Part shown: positions 58,036 to 64,000 of the stretch, one piece after another
How positions within the stretch are numbered: the first letter of the stretch is position 1
Layout of the letters: each line of letters opens with the position of its first letter
Assembly (NCBI RefSeq): GCF_028368995.1
Contig: NZ_JAQNDL010000003.1
Span: forward strand, 496,001 to 560,000
From: Nannocystis bainbridge
GTDB taxonomy: Bacteria > Myxococcota_A > Polyangia > Nannocystales > Nannocystaceae
DNA: 64,000 nucleotides
Direction of reading: 5' to 3'
Translations under genes and position numbers: made by a program
The notes under the pieces: generated by a model
What the model saw: only the letters and a program-made list of their open reading frames with translations
Told to the model about the DNA's origin: nothing
Database searches by the model: none

Positions 58036-58785
58036 TCACAGCACGAACGGGATCACCGCTTTGCGGCTCGCCGGGTACTCGGGGAACTTCTGCTTGTACC
58101 ACTTGTGGTGCGCCACCGCCCGCGGCACCAGGTTGGCCGCCGTGAACACCGCGAACGACAGCCCGGCGACCGACCAGGTGGCGATCGCCCAGCCCGTCCA
58201 CTCGAGCAGCTCGCCGAAGTAGTTCGGGCACGAGATCAGCTCGTAGAGCCCGCCGCGGGGAATTTTGTAGCCCTTCTCGCCCGGCTTGCGCAGGCTGGCC
58301 AGGACCGCGTCGGCGCGGCGGTTGATGCGGTAGCCGAGCACGAACAGCCCGACCCCGATCCACAGCCGCGGGTCCAGCAGCCACGACAGCTCGTAGCGGC
58401 CGAACTCGCCGATCCAGCGCGCGTTCACGTAGGCGTTGACGAGGTTGAACACGAACCCCATCGCCACCACCGTGACCGGCGTGTGGCCGCCCGGGCGGAT
58501 CTTCAGCGGGAAGATGAACGCCCGCTGGATGTAGTGCGACTGCCACAGCACCAGCAGCAGCAGCGGCACCAGGCTCCACGCACCGGCGAAGAACACCGCC
58601 AGAAACCACAGCACCGACGGCGACTCCATCACCATCCACGCCAGCCGCGTGTCCATCTGCGGCCCCCACCCCTCGCGCGCGTGGCGACCGTACGGCGCGA
58701 CGATGAACAGCAGCGCCGGCACCGTCAGCGCGGCGACGAGGAACACTCCCTGGACCAGCAGCGTGTGAAACTCGAGCTCCGACAT
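58036..58785 (-). CDS. Steroid 5-alpha-reductase-like membrane enzyme
   Basis: A 249-residue membrane protein. The C-terminal half has the SRD5A/ISP family signature: YKIPRGGLYELISCPNYFGELLEWTGWA and NLVPRAVAHHKWYKQKFPEYPASRKAVIPFVL. Hydrophobic helices fill the N-terminal half. These NADPH enzymes reduce the C4-C5 double bond of 3-oxo-4-ene steroids; Nannocystis-type myxobacteria make sterols, which fits. The substrate is unproven. Confidence 0.85.
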   Translation of the reverse strand: MSELEFHTLLVQGVFLVAALTVPALLFIVAPYGRHAREGWGPQMDTRLAWMVMESPSVLWFLAVFFAGAWSLVPLLLLVLWQSHYIQRAFIFPLKIRPGGHTPVTVVAMGFVFNLVNAYVNARWIGEFGRYELSWLLDPRLWIGVGLFVLGYRINRRADAVLASLRKPGEKGYKIPRGGLYELISCPNYFGELLEWTGWAIATWSVAGLSFAVFTAANLVPRAVAHHKWYKQKFPEYPASRKAVIPFVL

Positions 58786-59103
58786 CCCCGCGAGTAGACC
58801 ACACCGCCCCGGCCCCCGTCGCCCCCGCCGCGTGCGCTATTCGACGCCCGCCGGCCCCCGTCCGCGATCACCCGCTCACGCCGGGGAATCCCCCGCGCCT
58901 GTCCTTCACAACATGCTCCGAAGGCCAGCCTATGTCAGCGTCACGGCCAGCGCGGCGGCTGGCGAGCGGACCCTGGGCGCCCGGCCTCCCATGCTCCGAG
59001 GGGGAGTCTCGATCCTCGCCACGACGGACGCGACCGGCTCACGGGCGCACGCTCTCGAACTCCCCAACCTGGTCTCTGCCGCTCGGCTCACCCGGCGCTG
59101 CGG
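58786..59103. other. Intergenic with a CATG-type repeat pair, no gene
   Basis: About 320 bases with CCTG 58898 and CATG 58912 (14 bases apart). Frames present do not resemble proteins. Confidence 0.45.
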
Positions 59104-60153
59104 TCACTGCAGCGCCCGCCGCAGCGCCCCGGCGATCTCGCTCAACGCCGGCCGCGCGTTCGAGAGCCCGCCCGACGCGCTGACGTGCCCGTGGAACATC
59201 CCGCGGTGGCACGCGAACGCGACGGGCACCCCGGCCGCCTCGAGCTTGCCCGCGAACGCCTCGCCCTCGTCGCGCAGCGGATCGAACCCGGCGGTGAACA
59301 CCGCGGCCGGCGGCGCCCCGGCCACGTCCGCGAACCATGGCGACGCCCGCGGGTCGCGCCCGTCCTCGGCGCCGCGCAGGTAGTGGCCCATGAACCACTC
59401 CATCGTCTCCTTCTCGAGGAAGAACCCCTTGCCGAGGCTCTCGATCGACGGGAACGACATCGTCAGGTCGACCGCCGGATAGATGAGCAGCTGAAACACC
59501 GGCCGCACCGCGTCGCCGCGGGTCTCGAGCCCGACCACCGCCGACAGGTTGCCGCCCGCGCTGTCGCCCGCCACCGCGATCCGCTTCGGATCGATCCCGA
59601 GCGCGCCGGCGCTGGCGACCACATGACGGAACGCCGCCACCGCGTCGTCGGCCGCCGCCGGGAACCGATGCTCGGGCGCCAGGCGGTAGTCGACGGCGAT
59701 GACGACGCAGCGGGCCTCGTCGGCGAGGATCCGGCACACGGGATCATGCGAGTCGAGGCCGCCGACGACGAACCCGCCGCCGTGAAAATACACCGTCGCC
59801 GGCGCCAGCGCGGCCAGCCCCCGCGGCCGGTAGATCCGCACCGCGAGCTCACCACCTGGCCCCTGGAACCTGTCCTCAGAGACAGTCTCCAGGGTCGGCG
59901 CCAGCGGGGCCAGCATCGCCGTGTTGATGTCCATCTCCCGCCGGGCCCGCGCGACCGAGAGCTCGTGGAAATGCGGCCGCCGCATCCGCCGCTGCATCGC
60001 CAGCATGTGCTGCACCTGCGGGTCGAGCGTGTGCCCGTCGCGCTCGACCGGCCCGCCGCCCGCCAGCCTCCGCTGCAACGAGTCCGGCAGCGACAGCAGC
60101 AGCCGCGCAGCGAACGCCTGGAACCTGTGAGACACGGACAGCGGCTTCCCCAT
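59104..60153 (-). CDS. HSL-type esterase/lipase
   Basis: A 349-residue alpha/beta hydrolase of the hormone-sensitive lipase group: oxyanion HGGGFVVGG (about residue 126), nucleophile GDSAGGNLS (about 195), Asp in DPLRDEG (about 294) and His in MFHGHVSA near the end. It hydrolyses short to medium acyl esters. ATG 60153 is chosen as the first Met of the folded part; a longer frame exists. A three-unit CATG-type repeat (59855, 59869, 59883) lies in frame. Confidence 0.88.
   Translation of the reverse strand: MGKPLSVSHRFQAFAARLLLSLPDSLQRRLAGGGPVERDGHTLDPQVQHMLAMQRRMRRPHFHELSVARARREMDINTAMLAPLAPTLETVSEDRFQGPGGELAVRIYRPRGLAALAPATVYFHGGGFVVGGLDSHDPVCRILADEARCVVIAVDYRLAPEHRFPAAADDAVAAFRHVVASAGALGIDPKRIAVAGDSAGGNLSAVVGLETRGDAVRPVFQLLIYPAVDLTMSFPSIESLGKGFFLEKETMEWFMGHYLRGAEDGRDPRASPWFADVAGAPPAAVFTAGFDPLRDEGEAFAGKLEAAGVPVAFACHRGMFHGHVSASGGLSNARPALSEIAGALRRALQ
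59852..59888. repeat. CATG-type repeat, three units inside the esterase gene
   Basis: CCTG at 59855 and 59869 and CAGT at 59883, 14 bases apart; 42 bases, in frame. Confidence 0.5.
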
Positions 60154-60195
60154 CGCCGCGACGATACCCGATCGCCCGCCCCCGCGCATCACCGC

Positions 60196-60230
60196 CGCCA
60201 TGTCCCGTTCGACATGTCCTTCAGGACACC
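60196..60230. repeat. CATG 14-bp repeat array (three units)
   Basis: CATG at 60199 and 60213, CACC at 60227, 14 bases apart; ends at the coiled-coil gene's downstream side. Confidence 0.65.
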
Positions 60231-60259
60231 CGACCCCGCGGCGTCGCGTCCCCGGGCGG

Positions 60260-60448
60260 TTACGGCGAACCAGCGTTCTCGGGCGCGCTGGCCAGCAGCT
60301 CCTCGAGCACCTGCATGGCCCCGCCGATCCGCAGCAGCGTGTCGCGCACCTCCATCTGCTTGCCCTCGAGCTCGCGCAGCAGCTTCTGCCCGCCGTCGAA
60401 TTCGCGCCGGAGTTCGGCGAGCCGCGCCTCGATCATGCTCCGCTCCAT
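60260..60448 (-). CDS. Small coiled-coil protein
   Basis: A 62-residue protein, almost entirely one helix: MIEARLAELRREFDGGQKLLRELEGKQMEVRDTLLRIGGAMQVLEELL. Such small helical proteins are common hypothetical genes of Proteobacteria and Myxococcota. No further assignment. Confidence 0.6.
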   Translation of the reverse strand: MERSMIEARLAELRREFDGGQKLLRELEGKQMEVRDTLLRIGGAMQVLEELLASAPENAGSP

Positions 60449-60660
60449 CCCCACCCTATAACACGCGGACCACGACGCCGACGCCGGTTTCATCCGCGAC
60501 GCACGCGGCCGGCTCGCGCGGCCCAGCGCCGCCGCCTCCGCGGCCGCGCCACCCCCTCGCAACACGGGAACGCGCTCGGGTCCGCCCCGTCGCCACCGCA
60601 CCCCGGCAGCTCCGGCTCAGCTGCGCACCTGGCGAGAGCAGGCACCGCCGCGATCACGGA
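60449..60660. other. Intergenic, no gene recognised
   Basis: Short arginine/proline-rich frames only. It borders the repeat array beginning at 60661. Confidence 0.4.
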
Positions 60661-60714
60661 GTGCATGTCCCCGAGAACATGCCTCTTAGAGCATGCCCCA
60701 AACGACATGTCCTG
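60661..60714. repeat. CATG 14-bp repeat array (four units)
   Basis: CATG at 60664, 60678, 60692 and 60706, exactly 14 bases apart, just past the helicase gene end. Confidence 0.85.
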
Positions 60715-60732
60715 AAGTTTCTCCTAAAAAAC

Positions 60733-63045
<2,313 letters not shown>

Positions 63046-63334
63046 CGCGTGGTCTCTCCGGAGCGTCCGCTCCGCGTGGGTGAGGTCAGCGGCTGGCGCG
63101 GAAGGCCCGCAGCTGGACCCCGAAGGAGCTATGCACTTGCGTCCCGGGCACCCACAGCGCCAGCATCGCGGGGGAAATCACCCTCGCACGATACGCCGCG
63201 CCCGCCGCCCCGGCAACCCGGGCACAGCGCCCGCGCGGCCCGGCCGGCGATCGCCGCCGCGGCGCCCGCGGACGTCGTGCGCGGCGGGATCTCCGCAACT
63301 CGCCGGCCGCGTCCGGCCGGAGCCCCCCGACTCC

Positions 63335-63412
63335 GGGCATGTCGCTTCGAACATGCCCCCGAGGACATGCCCGAAGCGACATGCCCCTGCGGACATGCCC
63401 CGCGAGACAGCC
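63335..63412. repeat. CATG 14-bp repeat array (six units)
   Basis: CATG at 63338, 63352, 63366, 63380 and 63394 and CAGC at 63408, all exactly 14 bases apart; longest array in the window. Lies directly at the end of the last gene. Confidence 0.9.
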
Positions 63413-63419
63413 TCGCGCC

Positions 63420-63851
63420 TCAGAACTTCCCGGACACGAACGCCATCGGCCGCATCACCTTCCCGGCGCCGCGCATCGCCGAGGTGAAGAACGACAGCAC
63501 CGCCGTCTGCACCCCGACCCGCACCTCGGTCCCGCGCACCCGGTACTGCAGCTTCGGCTGGACCAGCCCGACCCCCGCGCCCATCGCCGGCGCCGACAGC
63601 AGCGCCGCCGAAAAGCTGTCGAGGCGCCGGTGCTTCGGCGTCAGCTCGAGCGCCCACATCGGCTGCAGCTGGTACTCGAAGCCGCGAAACGGCCGCGACA
63701 GATCGATCATCGGCGACCAGGTCAGGAAGTGCTCCTGCTTGAGCACGAACACCCCTGCGAGATCCCACTCGCGCGGCGGCGCGGTCATCGGCGGCGAGAG
63801 CACCGCCGGCGCCTGCATGAGCCATCCTGCCAGCGACGCGATCGTGATCAC
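63420..63851 (-). CDS. Secreted or outer-membrane protein of unknown function
   Basis: A 143-residue protein with a weak signal-like N-terminus (SLAGWLMQAPAVLSPP) and a beta-rich body (GFEYQLQPMWALELTPK, GVGLVQPKLQYRVRG, VGVQTAVLSFF) like a small beta-barrel fragment. GTG 63851 gives the best start. It ends eight bases from the six-unit CATG array. Confidence 0.55.
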   Translation of the reverse strand: MITIASLAGWLMQAPAVLSPPMTAPPREWDLAGVFVLKQEHFLTWSPMIDLSRPFRGFEYQLQPMWALELTPKHRRLDSFSAALLSAPAMGAGVGLVQPKLQYRVRGTEVRVGVQTAVLSFFTSAMRGAGKVMRPMAFVSGKF

Positions 63852-64000
63852 GCTCCCACCATACGCCGCGCCCTGCGCCCCGACAACTCGCGCCGCTCGC
63901 TCGCTCGCCGACCGGGTCCAGGGGTCGGGGAGACACTGTTCGCGGCGGGATCTCCGCGCTCGTGCTATCGTCCGCGCGTGACCGTCAACCCGCTCCTGCG

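Noticed and set aside
63978..64000. Possible GTG start of a plus-strand gene at the window end.
   Set aside because: Only seven codons are visible, too few to support a gene.

Overview
The window is very GC-rich and most likely comes from a myxobacterium (Myxococcota, probably the Nannocystis/Plesiocystis/Enhygromyxa group). The evidence is a MYXO-CTERM protein, many lipoproteins with Thr/Ser-rich linkers, an IgGFc-binding-like lipoprotein, a giant Ser/Thr kinase-ATPase fusion and a steroid 5-alpha-reductase-like enzyme. This assignment rests on protein family content; no rRNA or marker gene is present.

The centre is one integrated mobile element of about 40.2 kb (5229 to 45396). It sits in the 3' end of an old-yellow-enzyme (OYE) gene. 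A 34-bp imperfect repeat with a 13-bp identical core (GCTACAACCCCGG) marks attL (5195-5228) and attR (45363-45396). The last 19 host codons of the OYE gene now lie just beyond attR (45398-45457), and the resident copy ends in 40 element-encoded codons. The integrase gene abuts attR.

Element layout, left to right. 5.2-8.3 kb: a zinc-ribbon protein, small membrane proteins, an octapeptide-repeat protein and a lipoprotein. 8.3-13.3 kb: a leftward operon of sigma factor, transmembrane Ser/Thr kinase, membrane protein and lipoprotein. 13.8-17.7 kb: a small membrane protein, a basic protein, an amidase-type lysin, a PD-(D/E)XK nuclease-like protein and a coiled-coil protein. 18.1-20.1 kb: a MerR-like regulator, a winged-helix protein and a dGTPase-like HD protein with lower GC than its neighbours. 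20.1-31.7 kb: a J-domain protein, an XRE repressor and a rightward run of virus-like genes. These include membrane-anchored proteins, a LysM-like protein, a membrane-bound lytic transglycosylase, a large ParB/DdrB-like protein with a histone-like linker, two tandem paralogous beta-rich proteins, a minimal CDP-alcohol phosphatidyltransferase and micro-membrane proteins. 31.7-34.8 kb: decayed duplications and two lipoproteins, one a zinc metalloprotease. 34.9-45.2 kb: a leftward replication and integration operon (integrase, unknown proteins, HTH protein, sigma-like protein, DnaB helicase), interrupted by an IS66 element with perfect 8-bp target duplications.

No terminase, portal, tape measure, relaxase or conjugation gene is visible. 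Together with the lipid enzyme, the many membrane anchors and the two cell-wall lytic enzymes, this makes the element the best candidate for an undescribed system: possibly a temperate, tailless, membrane-containing virus or a related particle-forming element. Nine of its genes carry a CCATATC-like motif 4-7 nt before the start codon, which suggests element-specific, possibly leaderless, promoters.

Host DNA flanks both sides. Left: a YprA-like helicase, an IgGFc-binding-like lipoprotein, and a TetR-OYE operon. Right: a lipoprotein, a MYXO-CTERM protein, an alpha/beta hydrolase, a bestrophin, a GH77-like glucanotransferase, the kinase-ATPase, a DUF262-HipA pair, the 5-alpha-reductase-like protein, an HSL-type esterase and a Suv3-like helicase. 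The right flank is studded with a repeat family: 10-bp CATG-centred palindromes spaced exactly 14 bp apart, in arrays of 2-6 units. It occurs between genes and, typically as three units (42 bp), inside genes.
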